DNA of 64,000 nucleotides from Eretmocerus hayati (Eukaryota > Arthropoda > Insecta > Hymenoptera > Aphelinidae): assembly GCA_029851415.1 (NCBI GenBank), contig CM056744.1:68318172-68382171 (forward strand), in the 5' to 3' direction. The translations under genes were made by a program, and so were the position numbers. The notes beneath the pieces are model-generated. The model made no database searches. It saw only the letters and a list, made by a program, of their open reading frames with translations, and had not been told where the DNA came from. How positions within the stretch are numbered: the first letter of the stretch is position 1; each line of letters starts with the position of its first letter. Below are positions 34,701 to 47,330 of the stretch, one piece after another.

Positions 34701-34869
34701 CGCCTTGTCCCTCAGTCAAGTTTGGCTCAAGATAATGCTGCGTGGTTCGCACCATTCGAAAGATCTTGAAAAAACCTATCGAAAGAGACCTTGCAGATTG
34801 TCGTACACGAGTAATTCTACGCGAAACAGACCTACGAAAAAGGGTCATGTCTCAGATTGTTTTCTTGGC

Positions 34870-36130
34870 TTTTCCATTCGATTTTATGGTACAAAACATG
34901 AGATTTTCACCACCTATGGGGCCCCATAAAACTATTCCAGGTATCTCCGACGTGCATTGCTTTATTCCTCTGACTTATTTCCAACATCGAAATTTGGGTG
35001 TTTTGTCAATAAAATGCATATTTCTCGAATTCGTTTAGAGATAAAGAGATGCGGTTCGCGGTATCCGGAAGGTCTCTGAAAAACCTTTCGAAATCAGCCT
35101 TATAAAATTGATTTCGAGGTCATCGGCGGCTTCAGCGGGCGAGAGAATGAAAAATACAAAAATATCAATTTTTCCAGAAGCCATTTTCTTTATCCCTTGA
35201 AAATATGACGTTTGATGTGGAATGTTGTATTCTTTCAGAAAAAAGTAGCCCCGAACATTATTTTTACGCCCTAAGGCCTGTTTTTGCTATTTCCTGCAAA
35301 TCTAATTTCCAGGCAATCAGAAATTGTTTGTTTACTGCGCATGCGCAGGAGTTTCGATTCTGATCAATTACGTTGAAAAGTCAACAAAATTTCCTTCGAA
35401 ATGACCACTTTGCGAAGTTAATTTCATAAATTGGGACCTGCGGAGCTGCAACGTATGAATGATGAACCTTCAGCTCGTAGCACGCCATCCTGCGCGGATT
35501 TCCTTCATCGCTCCCTCTGGTACCCCCGACATACCTCCTGAGATCCAGTGGTCTTCTGGACGTTGTAACTCTGGTCCAAATGCGTGGAATTGACTTCGTC
35601 AAGTGGTCATTTCGAAGGAAATTTTCTTGGCTTTTCAATCAAATTGGTTCTCAAAATCCAATTTCTCGCGCGTGCGCAGAAAACAGACGATTTCTAGTTG
35701 TCTAGAAAATAGATTTGCAGAAAATATCAAAATCCGGCCTTCGGGCACAAAAAAATGTTCGGGACTACTTTTTTCTGGAAGAATACAACATTTCACATCA
35801 AACGTCAAATTTTCCAGGAATAAAAAAAATGGCTTCTTGAGGGATTGATATTTTTGTATTTTTCATTCTCTTGCCAATTGAAGCCGCCCATGACCTCAGA
35901 ATCAATTTCACAAGACTGATTTCAGTTGACTTTCTCAAGACTTTTCGAATGCCGCAAACCGCATCTCTGTACATCTAAACGGATCCGAGAAATATGAATT
36001 TTATTGAGAACAAGACCCAAATTTCGGGGTTGGAGATGATTCAAAAGGGTGAATTAACATGTGCCCCACATACCTGGAAAACTTTTATGGGGTCCTATGG
36101 GTGGTGAAAAGCTCATATTTCGTACCATAT
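34870..36130. repeat. Palindrome of about 1.26 kb
   Basis: Arms meet near 35505. Inverse matches include GAAGCCATTTTCTTTATCCC (35178) with 35830-35850, ATGCGGTTCGCGGTATCCGG (35049) with about 35950, and ATGGGGCCCCATAAAAC (34916) with about 36090. Confidence 0.85.
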
Positions 36131-36325
36131 ACTCGAATTCATTCGCCGAGGGCGATGATCGAAATTATCATGAGAGTGCAAAATCACCCTAATTTGGTGT
36201 CGAATATCATTTTTCTATTAACTGTGAGGGGAGAAAATCGAAAAGTTGTCTTCTCCATTCAAGATTCTCAGTTCCTGTGTGTGTTAGTTTGCAGCTTTAA
36301 AATACATGCATAAGGTAAGGGTACC

Positions 36326-39300
36326 TAACGTGCCCCCACATGCCGATCTGAGCTGGGCACTCGTTGACCTTCGGGCAATTTTTTTTACGTTTGTTACGTT
36401 AGAATATGAAAAAATTATTGATTTGGACCTACCCCGGATGATTTCTGCGTCTCTCAAAAAATATTAAGTGAGTTTCTGCATATTTCGTGTTTGCACACTT
36501 CAAAAATCGCCAACGAAATTGTGTTCAGTAAAACCGATTACCAAAATTTCTGACTTGACCAATCACAACGGGCTTTAGCGCATTCAATTTCTTTTTTCAA
36601 TACCTTCAGAATTCTTATTGCAAACTTGCAAATCTCGGATTCAGAGCAATTTTATGAGCAAAATACGGAGATCGTTTGCGAAACATGAATGCCAAAGTGG
36701 TGTGTACCCAACATGCCCCCCTTGTGGTTATCTCGGAAGAGCGTGCAGTACTACTTTTTTACCACTTGGAACGTATTTATCGCGGCCAAATAAGTCAAAA
36801 ATATTGTTTTGGACCGGCAAAGAGCTACGTATGGGGACGCATGTCAATAAAAACAATTTTTGGCATCGTGCGACTAAACAGCCATCTTTCCTCCCGGCTT
36901 AGTTAGGAAAATTGGCGCTTAGTCACCCTAACACCAAAAACAGTATTATGGACCTCGCTTGACGGGCCGTTTTGCGGCACGGGGAATATTTGTCCGTCGT
37001 TGCACTCAAAAAAAATTGATTCCCGTGCTACAAAACAGCCTGATCTCGCATCGATGCATGTTATACTCCTTATGCGCTTTCACGCCGCTTAACATCGTTC
37101 TTCTCCATTGGATCGATTAAATTAGACGTACTTGAGGTTGTTCTAGAGGTCTTGAAACAAGCTATAACATGAGCTCAAGTACATTGGGAAATGTTGCGGC
37201 AGACTAAAGTTGTCAAAAATGTTCCAATAAGAATATGTTGGGCCCACCCCTTTCGCGAACTCGCAGAAAACACTTCAAGTGAAATTACTAAAAACACTTT
37301 TTTCACTGAGTTGAAAATTTTCACGCACGCGATGAATTCCCCCGGGCTCACGGGGATTTCGCGTACACTATGTTGGAAATTATTCGCGCACGCGAGAATC
37401 TCCCATGGCCGATGTAAACTCCCAAAAATTGAGCCTCGCGTACGAAAAATTGGAATTTTTTCGCGCACGCGAGAATTTTTTACGGCTGAGAGAAGCTACT
37501 GATGTTGGGTCTCGCGTGAGCCAAGTTGAGTATTTTTGCTTACGCGAAAATTCTCCATGGCCGATGTGAACTTCAAAACCTGGGCCTCGCGCACGCTAAG
37601 TTGGGAATTTATCTAACACGCGAGAATTCACCACGGCCGAGAAGAACTATTGATGATGAGTCTTTCGCGTACGCTAAGTTGGGAAATTCTCGCGCGGGCG
37701 ACAAATTTTCGGAGCTCGGGAATTCTCGCGCCTGCGAAAATTTCTCATGGTTGAGGTGAACTGCCCAATTTCGATGTTGGGCCTCGCGTACGCTAAGTTG
37801 GAAACTTAAAGCGTACGCGAGAATCTTTCGTGTCCGATGTATCAAACCTGGGCTTCGCGTGCGCTGAGGTGAGAATCTCTCGCGCACGCGAGAATTTTCA
37901 ACGGCCGAGTTAAACTCCTAAACTTCGGTCTGGGTGCGCTAAGTTGGGAATTTTTTGCGCACGCAGGGGCATATCAAGGGCCGAGAGAAGCTTCTGATGT
38001 TGAGTCCTTAGCGTACGCTGAATTGGAAAATTCTTGCGGACGCGAAAAATTTCCTCAAGCTCGAGGAATTTTCACGCACGCGAGGACCTTCCATGGCCGA
38101 TGTGAACTCTCGAATATGGGCCTCGCGTGCGCTCAGTTGGAGTATCACCGCGCATGCGAGAATTCCCCACAGCAGATGTAAACTCCTATCCTCACGTCTC
38201 GCGTATGCTAAGTTTAGAATTTCTACGCACACGCGTGAATCTTCCACGGTCGTTGTGGACTCGTGAACTTGGGTCCCGCGTACGCTGAGTTAGTATTTTT
38301 TCGCGCACGCAACGAAGTATTGAGGCCGGAATAAGCTTCTGATGTTGGGTCTTTCCCGTATGCTAAGTTGAAAGATTCTCGCGCACGCGATAAATTTTCC
38401 CGGGCTCACTTGGACCTCGCGTACGCTATGTTGGAAATTTTTTACACACGCGAGCATCATCCATGGTCGATGTAAACTCCTTAACGTGATCCTCGCGTGA
38501 GCTAAGTTAAATGGAGTCTCGCGCCAGCGTTCATGTGAACTCCCAAAACTCGGGCGTCGCGTACACCAAATTGGAAATTTCTCGCGCACGTGGAATCTTA
38601 CACGGCTAAGTGATGTTAGGTCTCGCGTGAGCCAAACTGGAAATATCTCGCGCACGCGAGAATTTTCCACGGCCGATGTGAACTCCTTCATTTGGGGCGC
38701 GTACCCTAAGTTGGTAATTCATCGCGCACGCGAGAAACTAACAAAGGCCGACAATAGCTACCTGATATTGGGTACTTCGCGTACGCTTAGTTGGGAAATT
38801 CTCGCGCACGCCACGAATTTCCTCGGGCCAGCACTTGAGATTGTGAGACAGTGAACATAAAACAAAGTCTTTGGACTCATCTCGTTGATTAAACAAAGAG
38901 ACTAAGAAAAAAAAAATTGATATAGTCACAATAGAGACTGAGAGGATGCCAGGTAGGTGATTCAGTAAGGTTTTACTCACAGAGACTCAAGACACCAAGT
39001 GCATCAATTGACAGCACAAGCAATGAAGTTATGACGATCCTCATTCGACAGGCCACACAGCATTTGTCATAGTCAATCACTCACGCCACGTGAAACTGAA
39101 AGAGTGAGAAAAGGAACAAAGAATCATTTTCAAAATAGGGAAGATCGTCTTTTAGTTACATAAATAATACTTATCTGATAACTCCACTCGTTACACTACA
39201 GCTGTTTCTCGTAGACTCTGTGGATCAACAATAAACTCGGAGTTGGAGGTAAACGACATAAAACGAACTCCATTAAAAGCCGGCTGCTAACGGACGCACC

Positions 39301-39917
39301 AAGATCAGCTGTAGCAGAAGACACAACATGCTTATGGGCATTTCTTCCGCTGCATCAGTTGTCTGATTCAATGATTTGCAGGCGATCGCCCGCAAACATC
39401 CAATAACACATCACAATCAGACTGATACACGCCTCGCCCACAGCACGATAAACAACACAACAAAAAGCATTGCGTGAAAAAAATAACTCCATTATGATGA
39501 TGCAGTGCGTGCGTGCAGCCGCCGCCGCCACTGCCGATACACTGCCCTCACTGCCCAGCACTGCAGGACTCCATCACATTCGCCTTCACTGCAGTCTAAA
39601 TTCGATGCAACACACGCTCTGTGAAATCTCGCGAAAAAATATCTTACTCGGCATCTACGCACGAGTCGGAAACACGGCCTATCGCGTCAAAACAACAATA
39701 GCAGACAACACAAATATTCGATGTAATGCTTTTGTGTAATGATTAACTGCTAATCATTACACGCTTAGCATTACAAGCGAAATGTCAAATTTTGAGTAAA
39801 AGTTACAAAAACCACGAGGGTTTACAAAAAATTTTGAATAGACGAATGAAATTTACAATTTTTTTGCTACCCCCCGGTTACAGTATGTACACACCTTCTG
39901 AAACAGATTGTATATGA
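36326..39917 (-). repeat. Right arm of the 15.3-kb giant foldback element
   Basis: Inverse of 24636-28456. It contains the matching array and the AT-rich outer end finishing CCTTCTGAAACAGATTGT. Differences from the left arm include single substitutions and short indels. Confidence 0.85.
37315..38825 (-). repeat. Array of about 75-bp CGCG units, right copy
   Basis: Inverse copy of the left array, about 220 bp shorter, so units have been lost or gained since the arms formed. Confidence 0.85.
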
Positions 39918-42165
39918 GCAATATGAGCAACGACGAAACGCTAACTATACACTATATGTAATCATACGTGATAGCCATAGCGACCCGGTACACTTCAAGT
40001 ATAGATATAGCGACTCACACTCCAAGTAAGCCTGTTACGGCTTGACTTCTAACCTTCCTCGCTCGCCCCGAGGCAAGGTGTCGGACTTCGGACCGGACAT
40101 CTCGAACGACCGTGAGTTCGCGCCCGGGTCTTAGCTGGACTTCCTCACCCCGATGTTTTTTTTATTTCTCTTTTGGTCCATCCTCATAAATAAAACTTTT
40201 GTTCATACAACTGGCTTTTTCAGTTGCGATCTGGACACAAATTTTGACAAAACTAGATCGATCCAAGTCGTCTGAGACGAGTCGGTTCTTTTAGGCAGGA
40301 AATGTGCATTTCAAATTCTGATCTCGATCTTACGTTGTATCATGGACCAATCTCACGTGAGAGGTTTTTACCGAGTCACTTCTCGCCACATCGGATCGGT
40401 CTTGAATGGTTCCTCGTGAGGCAAAGACTCGAGTGCTCCATCTCCAACTTGGCCTACAAAGTCATTGCTACCGTCAACTCGACATATGGGCGAATCTCAG
40501 AGTTCTGGAGATTCCATGATAATGACCTATTACACGTCTTAGGAGACGTTATTTGTGGGAATTGGGGTCTTCCACTTGAAATTCCCGGGGACTCACTCAT
40601 CCTTGACACTTTCAAATTCTTGTGGGATCCATACCTTGATTTGCCTCAATGAGATGAGCTGTGTTATGTGGAAGAAATAGATTTTTCGTCTGTCACAACG
40701 GTTCTCAGACGCACGCCTTAGCTTGCACGTTGAAGAATGATACTAGATCAATCAACGACATTGGATGGGTGATTAATTATATTCGGAAGAATCGAATATC
40801 TTCTGCCTCATGGCTGTCCTCATTGAGATGAGGAAACTGAAGGAACTTCTTGGTGTGTCGCAAGATCTTTGTCGTCTTAGGAAATCTCTCTTGCCCAAAA
40901 CTCTGTGACTGGGGCGATGAAAAAATGAAATGCTGGGAAGGGGATCCGATTCAGCATAGAAAAACCTATGAATCTTGCTAAGTCCAATTGATGTGATCAA
41001 ATCCTGGTTGCTGTTGTCACGATGGATGAGAAATTTGTTCCCGCGTAATTCAGCCTCGGAAATGTCTTCCTTGTATGGAACGTGGCAATTTTAAACCCAT
41101 TGTATCTGGAATTACGTGTAATTTGATCTCAGTCTCGAATGAAATGTACATGTTTATCGCCTCTATCGTAGATCTACTACAGGAAGAATCCGAGGTTTAT
41201 GAAAATCGAGAATCCCCAATTGAGTGCATTCTGGTGGGTGTAGAGTATCTCTATGTCGTGACAGAGGCCATTGAGAGATACTGTAAACTGTTGAATATGA
41301 CTTTTCTGTTACCTCTCTGGTACCAAGGACACTTCATATCTCCGAGGAGGTACACAATCATAGGATTATTGTAACACGAGGTCCCCATTTGAATGCATAG
41401 AATTATTCGTTATTCAACCGCACATGAAGGGTGATGCTGCAAAATGAGTTACCCGACTATATTATCGTTGTTCGAATATTACTTCACCGAAGCGTTTGCT
41501 GGTCATGACCTGTCGTTTCGAAATTTTTCCAAATTATTCGACCAAAGTGGCCCGAATCCTGAAATTTGCCCATATGTAGCCAAGAAATTCACGATAATAA
41601 CGAATCGAACCTGAGACTCTCATGACATGATCATCTTCCCATCAAATTCAAGAATTTTTTAGTATGATGATCATAAATAATTGTACATACCAAATAAGAG
41701 AGCCATGATTCCTACTAAATGACACCATATTTTTGCTGACATGACAATGACGCTCATATCACTTATATCTCCAGGACTATTTCATGGAAACTCTCTGTCT
41801 CACATACATTCATAAGTACATCCAATACTGTCACTTTTACATTTGGATATTCTCGAAAATCAAGGAAAGTTATAGCTTGACTTGTTAGTTTTCTCAGGAC
41901 TTTTCATATGATTCGGCAACCATTTGTAATAGGTAGCGACTCGGTCGATTTTTAGGTAACAAAATGCAACATTAAAAATAAGTCTGTTTGGCATAATACT
42001 TTTGGTTCATGAGGCAGCTGCCGGGTTTGCTTGCTGATTTTATATCTCAGCGGATGAACAATATTTTGTTATTAATCATTGGGTAACTTTGTGGGAGACG
42101 AAGAACGGCACAGTTAGTCATGGAAATCCCAACTTGTTCAGAGCCACATAAACTCAAAAAAAGTT
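39918..42165. other. No gene supported
   Basis: ORFs of 116 codons (40302-40652) and 99 codons (41075-41374), both plus strand, have no motif I recognise, and no splice or polyadenylation context decides for them. A segment near 40190-40240 (AATAAA, then CAACTGGC) resembles an LTR end but lacks a partner. Confidence 0.35.
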
Positions 42166-43480
42166 TCAAAGTTGTAGTATAAGAGTAATCAGTTGATTTT
42201 CGCACTCTTCACGTATTGCACTAGTTTCATCCGTACGTGAAAGTCTGCATGCAATAAACTGAGCCAGATGATCAGCAGCATTCATAGTGCGAGGTGGTGC
42301 CTCTGATTCTCTTGCTACTTCCTCGAAAATGCTGACCCGGCTCGTTTTTTATTGCCGCCTCTCTCTTTGTACAGCTCCCTTCCACTACTACCTATATTGT
42401 CAGCTTTGAGTGATGGAGACATAGCCGGCATTGATACAGTACCAGGTGCAGATACAGTTGCAAGTCTCACAGTGCTCTGTTGTTGAATTGAAGGTGTGCT
42501 CATTAAAGTAGCACTTGGAGCCAAAGACGAACGAGGTGAGGGTGCTGGCGTACAGTAAGGTGTAGCACTAGGAGTTGAATGCACTGATAAACTATTGGAT
42601 GCTTGACAAGATTCCATTTCTGAGTTTTCGGGTGACAATAAAGATCCCATGGTAGTATCCTCCACTGAGTGCAGGTTGAATTGGGAGTTCTCTTGCACGA
42701 TAACATATGCCTGAATTGATTTGGTACAGTTACTGCCATATTTGTGGTGCTTCTACATGAAACCCAATCAAATATCATAAATTTTTCAGGAGACTTACTT
42801 GGAGTGATCCATCAAATTAATAAAGTACGTCATCAATCGGCAAGAATTTCGGATTCTTTGGTTCAGCCAGCGTATCATCATTGACTGATCCCATATTGCA
42901 TGGCACCTATGACTGAGCAGTAGACCGTGGGATATTACATACAGATTCGCTCATATCACAAACTTTTCTCAAAAATTGCACATGAGGCCACAAGAACCAT
43001 TTTGGTTTGTATACATCTTCAGTTCCACATCCAGAACGTTTAGATTCATTAACTTTCCTCTGGTTGTCTTGATATGTTTCCTTGATTGTCTTGAATCTCT
43101 GACTCAATAATAGATCAGCTACAGCAGAGGAAAAGAAGAGATATGTCAGTTAGCTGCAATACTTGAAATGATGGCAAGGCCTTCCCAATATGAATAATGC
43201 TAAGCCACTAGTTGCTATACGTTATGAGTGCAACAAAGGTTCATGCGAGTATTGTGCTACGAGATAAACAGAAGTTCCAAATAAATTCTCGCTCACCAGC
43301 GTTTTCTTGCAGAAACCCAAGAATCTGGGCAATTTCATCCCACTGTGGTTTTTTAAATCAGGACGTCTATATATGTCGAGCGTGACGTCCCACAGTATTA
43401 GCCGCTGCTCCACGAGTTGGCATGAATGAATTTGTTGGTCTTCTCGGAGGTTCAAAGTATTTTCCCTCGATCTGCTCATT
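42166..43480 (-). pseudogene. MADF-BESS (Adf-1-like) gene, decayed
   Basis: The MADF/SANT-like domain is split. Its first part (LWDVTLDIYRRPDLK, then WDEIAQILG) lies at about 43420-43297 and ends at a GTGAGC donor. After a TCTGCTGTAG acceptor the second part (QRFKTIKETYQDNQRK, SGCGTEDVYKPKW, FLWPHVQFLRKV) runs 43118-42907; phase matches. The next open segment (42752-42315) is Ser/Thr/Pro-rich. The last (about 42330-42166, NAADHLAQFIACRLSRTDE) resembles a BESS interaction motif. Lesions: a one-base shift in the T/A6 run at 43349-43354, a TAG at 42907, and a frame change near 42330, though unseen introns could explain the last two. Such proteins bind DNA as transcription factors and are also partners of PIF/Harbinger transposases, none of which is seen here. 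Confidence 0.65.
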
Positions 43481-43689
43481 CTGTCTCATGAAAATTTCTA
43501 ATACAATAGCTGGAAGTGCTGTACGAGATGCAGCATGCGGGCCACGAGGTACATACGAGTTTCGGAGCAGATCGAGCAGATCATGTTTACGACATCCTAT
43601 TCTGTGATTGGCTAGGCGGTCGCAGGCGCGGGCGAAAAATAGCCAGACGGCTAAATTCGCAACCGCAGCCACGCCCGCCCGGTGCTGTG

Positions 43690-43985
43690 CTCTCATTGGC
43701 TGAGGCCAGATTACGAACGAGTGAGCAAGCGCCACGAGCGACCGAGCGCGCGACACGAGCCCAAGCGCAAGAAACGAGCGACCGAACGACGGAGCGCGCG
43801 AACCACAAGTACCCCCACTATACCGACCCCTATACCTTTCGCATTGGGGAGATGGAGTGGGGGTGCTTGTGGTTCGCGCGCTCCGTCGTACGGTCGCTCG
43901 TTCTTCGCGCCTGGGCTCGTGTCATGCGCTCGGTCGCTCGTTGCGCTCGCTCGCTTGTTCGTAATCCGCCCCCTGAGCCAGACCC
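43690..43985. repeat. GC-rich palindrome
   Basis: Arms 43690-43825 and 43856-43985 pair through GCGAGCGACCGAGCG-type sequence, and the loop contains TACCGACCCC. Long ORFs on both strands (Arg/Ala/Ser-rich) are by-products. It sits just upstream of the MADF gene relic. Confidence 0.85.
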
Positions 43986-43999
43986 GCAGCCGCGAACCA

Positions 44000-45800
44000 C
44001 GCAAAAAACCGCTACTCTGATACGGGCTTTAGTCATATCACATCCCTAATTCATCATTAATCCATTTCTTTCCATCGTTCTAACTACAAAATCTGATAGT
44101 TATTCTCCCACCAGATGTACTCTGGTAGTTCACGGGGAACTCGACTCATTACCATTATTTACCACCCTCTTTCTGAACAAATGATATGCCACACTATTTG
44201 CTATTACTGGACTGAACTCTGATATCAGTTTCTCATATTCATTTCCCCATCCTATAATCAATATCATACGAGGCAGGGTTCTACCCTAAGGTGAGATAAT
44301 AGGGATTGAATGAACATTCAGAGGATGATCCCAATGATCCTCAGAAAATACAACGAGTTCCATTAGTTTCCAAGGTTACTCACTCGAGTTGTAAGAGGGT
44401 GATCGCCATCTACATAGTAAATTCTGTATCCTGGGTTCAAGTTATAGTACGGAGATACAGATGGACCTATGTAAGCAATGCCCAACGCCCTTTCGAGCTC
44501 TTCAGCATCATAGAAAATTTCGAACTCGTCATAATGAGTGTGACCAAAAAATTGTGCTGTAACTGTTGATTCGTACCTGTCAACAGACGAAACGATGATG
44601 AAGGGCTTGAGTGAGAAGAAGGCATGACTGCATTTGAGTTATTTCGAGTAGACCGATGGAAGCTTGCCCAAAATCGCCGGAGGCATGATTGGGTGGAACA
44701 TCCTGGATCATTGGGAGAAGGATAGCATCCTCAGCATATCTGCACATGAATACGAGGATGAGGATGGGATTTTGATCATCACAGCGATCTCCAAATTCGT
44801 GAAAATGCCCTTCTCATGGATCATGGTCGGGTTTCTGGTACAGCTGCTCCGCAGTTGAGTCGGAGGCTCTGTTGCGAATGGGGCAAATTCTATTTCAAAG
44901 GTTTGAAGGCCCAGATTGCGCTGAGAAATGTGTTTTGGTTGTCTAAATATACATGTGAATTCTTCTCGCGTAGATCAAAGCGTCCCCTAGTGGTGGATGA
45001 AAAAGTGTCGTAAGATACACATGGCATGCACTATTTTGCGTTCTTCTCAGAACTAGACCAATGGATCGTAACATCTCATAGAAGGGATTGTTCTTCAATG
45101 AGAGATACGTCTTCCATGTTCTTTTTTCGGGGACGGAGAATGATGCGCTGAGGTGGGAGAACCGCTTAGAGAATAAGTAATGCCAATTCCTGATGCAAGG
45201 TACGCAAATTCTGCGAACGAAGTGGGGTCAATTGAAAAGTTGCAGAAGTCCAACATTGTAGGCTTTGTTCTCAACTTCCATCCGGCTCTGATTCTCCATC
45301 CGTATATTGATTGAAAGTCCGTAAGTAACGCCCGTAATTCGCGGAGAATCGCATTAAGGCCATGCAAAAGCTCATCACTACCGACCGAGCGGGTACTCAG
45401 TTGAGGAAGTAGTACGAAGGCAGACCTGAAGAGGTGCCACAATGAATTACTTCGTCATGATACCGTGGTATATTATGTGTCGGGCTGAAGAAACGCGTGT
45501 CACAAGTCCTGAAAAACGCGTTTCTACAACGAAACATTGTTACTACTCCATAGAATCAACCGTGAAAAGCGCGCCATGGCAGAGTGTAATGTCGCGCTTC
45601 GAACGTTGTATCCTACAGGAATTCTATTCATCTCACATTCACTCATCCACTTCACTCCACTATAATAAGATCTTCTCCGCTTCACTCACAAACCGACTAT
45701 CACTGGCTTCAAATTCCTCGTGTAGCGATGACCCAGAAATTCTTAGTGCAGGATCTGCTTGAATTTCTGTCTCATTCACTTTATATTCTGTCTGTGGAGT
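44000..45800. other. No gene supported
   Basis: Several short ORFs (87, 65, 115 and 106 codons) without motifs. Nothing repetitive was noticed. Confidence 0.35.
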
Positions 45801-45834
45801 CATCATGGTCATCAACTGCTCGAAGGCCACCATG

Positions 45835-46339
45835 TCAATCAAGAAGCCGTGGACACCTAGGAGAAGAAATACAAAAAAGAGTAAAGAAAGGGAAGAGGTG
45901 AGGAAAGGCAATGCGAGACTGATATTTCGAAATGTTGCAGGAATAGAAAGGAAAGATCAAGAGTTTTGGAAACACTTGCAAAAGTTCGACATAATTAATC
46001 TGACAGAGACATGGATGGAAAAGGAAAAATGGAACAAGTTTGAGAAATGGATGCCTGAAGAGTATGTATGGGAAATGCAAGAAGCAGTAAGAGGAAAGAA
46101 AAAGGGAAGATTTGCGGGAGGAATGATCACCGGAGTGAGAACAACGATGAGAATGGAAAATCTACAGAAGGAAACTAGGGGCATGATTAGCTTTGAGACA
46201 GGAATAGAAGGAGATAAATGGAGGATAATGTCAGTGTACAACAGGAATGGAAAGAAGCTGCAACTGAAGATAGTGGAGGGAGAGATCGGAAGAGAAGGTT
46301 GGAAAAAACCATCATTGGAGGAGATTCCAACGCATGAAT
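45835..46339 (+). pseudogene. LINE endonuclease fragment (non-LTR retrotransposon)
   Basis: The apurinic-type endonuclease N terminus is clear: NARLIFRNVAGIERKDQEFW, then IINLTETWMEKEKW with the catalytic Glu, GRFAGGMITGVRTTM, and WRIMSVYNRNG. One frame away, after an A6 run near 46305, the IIGGD-x-NA motif follows, so a one-base loss has occurred. Homology stops at 46339, where a TGTGACG start, probably an LTR, takes over. Reverse transcriptase is absent. The wording resembles LINEs common in hymenopterans, from memory. Confidence 0.75.
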
Positions 46340-47330
46340 TGTGACGTGGTATTTTGATTACGGGTCACACTCATTTATTTTTAAGGACTCTCATCCTAGG
46401 ACGCGGGTCTCGCGCGATGGACGGCGAACGCAATTCTGGAATTCAACAGCAACTCGGCTTCACTGCATCATTTACCGTGATTTTACCTGAAAATCGGAAA
46501 AGGGGGTAGGGAACGCTCGCAGACACACTCTAAATAATAATTCAGATTTACAATAGATATTTGGCCTCTATTCTGAAACGCTGCTTCTACGCGGACGATA
46601 CACGGAAATTGACATATTATGATTATATTCGCGACAATTAATGGCCAAGATTCAGAATAATTCAATCATCAGTGATTGTCTCTTACTTATTACCAAGTCT
46701 TTCAAATTTCCCTGTAAAACACGAGAATTCCCTTCACAATCCTAGAAATACAAAGTATAAAACACTTCACTAACGGCCTGGGCAATTAACTATCGGCCTA
46801 GTCATTTATTGAGCGGCCTAGTCGACTTCGCTCATGATTGACTCCAAGTTCAAGGAGCACGCTGCTCCGAAATTCAATCAAAATGGCCGCTCCACGCTAC
46901 CAATAATTACCGCGTTGGGGTAATGGCCAACTGCTCCGATTTTCGGAAAACGAGCTCCGCACTCACCGAATTTTACTGGCCAAGTATTTCGCGATCACTC
47001 GGGGTGGCGATCCACCGGGGGTACGGCCTTGCTCGTCGTCGTCCGGACGACAGCAACACGGAATTTCCACGCGATTTCTCCCCGAAAGCACTCTCTGGTA
47101 CGCGCACTAGGTCTTCACGAGGGTTCACCTCGACTTGTCGGCCTCTGGTCACACAATATTCGCGACCCCCTGGGTGTGCTATTTTATCCCGCATTGTTCG
47201 GCCTTAGCACGTCTTCCCCCAGGAGTCCGGATCGGCTGAGAGTCGGCTGGAATACGCGCGCACGAGGCTCAAGTTCGACAGGGACGAGGGAATTCACTAT
47301 TATAAAAGAGCAAAAATAACTCACCGTTAT
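46340..47330 (+). mobile_element. Possible LTR interrupting the LINE
   Basis: It begins TGTGACGTGG exactly where the LINE reading breaks off. It contains GC-rich sequence and an AATTCACTATTATAAAAGAG box near 47290. Its right end is not defined and the LINE does not resume, so the call is tentative. Confidence 0.3.

Noticed and set aside
25738..38825. CRISPR array
   Set aside because: Repeats are adjoining diverged satellite-like units, not constant repeats with unique spacers, and the genome is eukaryotic.
24636..39917. Polinton/Maverick element
   Set aside because: The long TIRs suggested it, but no polymerase B, integrase, ATPase or capsid ORF lies between the arms.
24636..39917. Assembly fold-back artefact
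   Set aside because: The arms carry many substitutions, length differences and an insertion confined to one inner arm, so they are not one sequence read twice; long reads would settle it.
43516..44049. 177-codon Arg-rich ORF and its minus-strand counterparts
   Set aside because: Lies in the GC-rich palindrome; the composition is that of a stop-poor GC repeat.
45095..45442. 115-codon minus-strand ORF
   Set aside because: No motif, no splice or regulatory context, and length within chance expectation.
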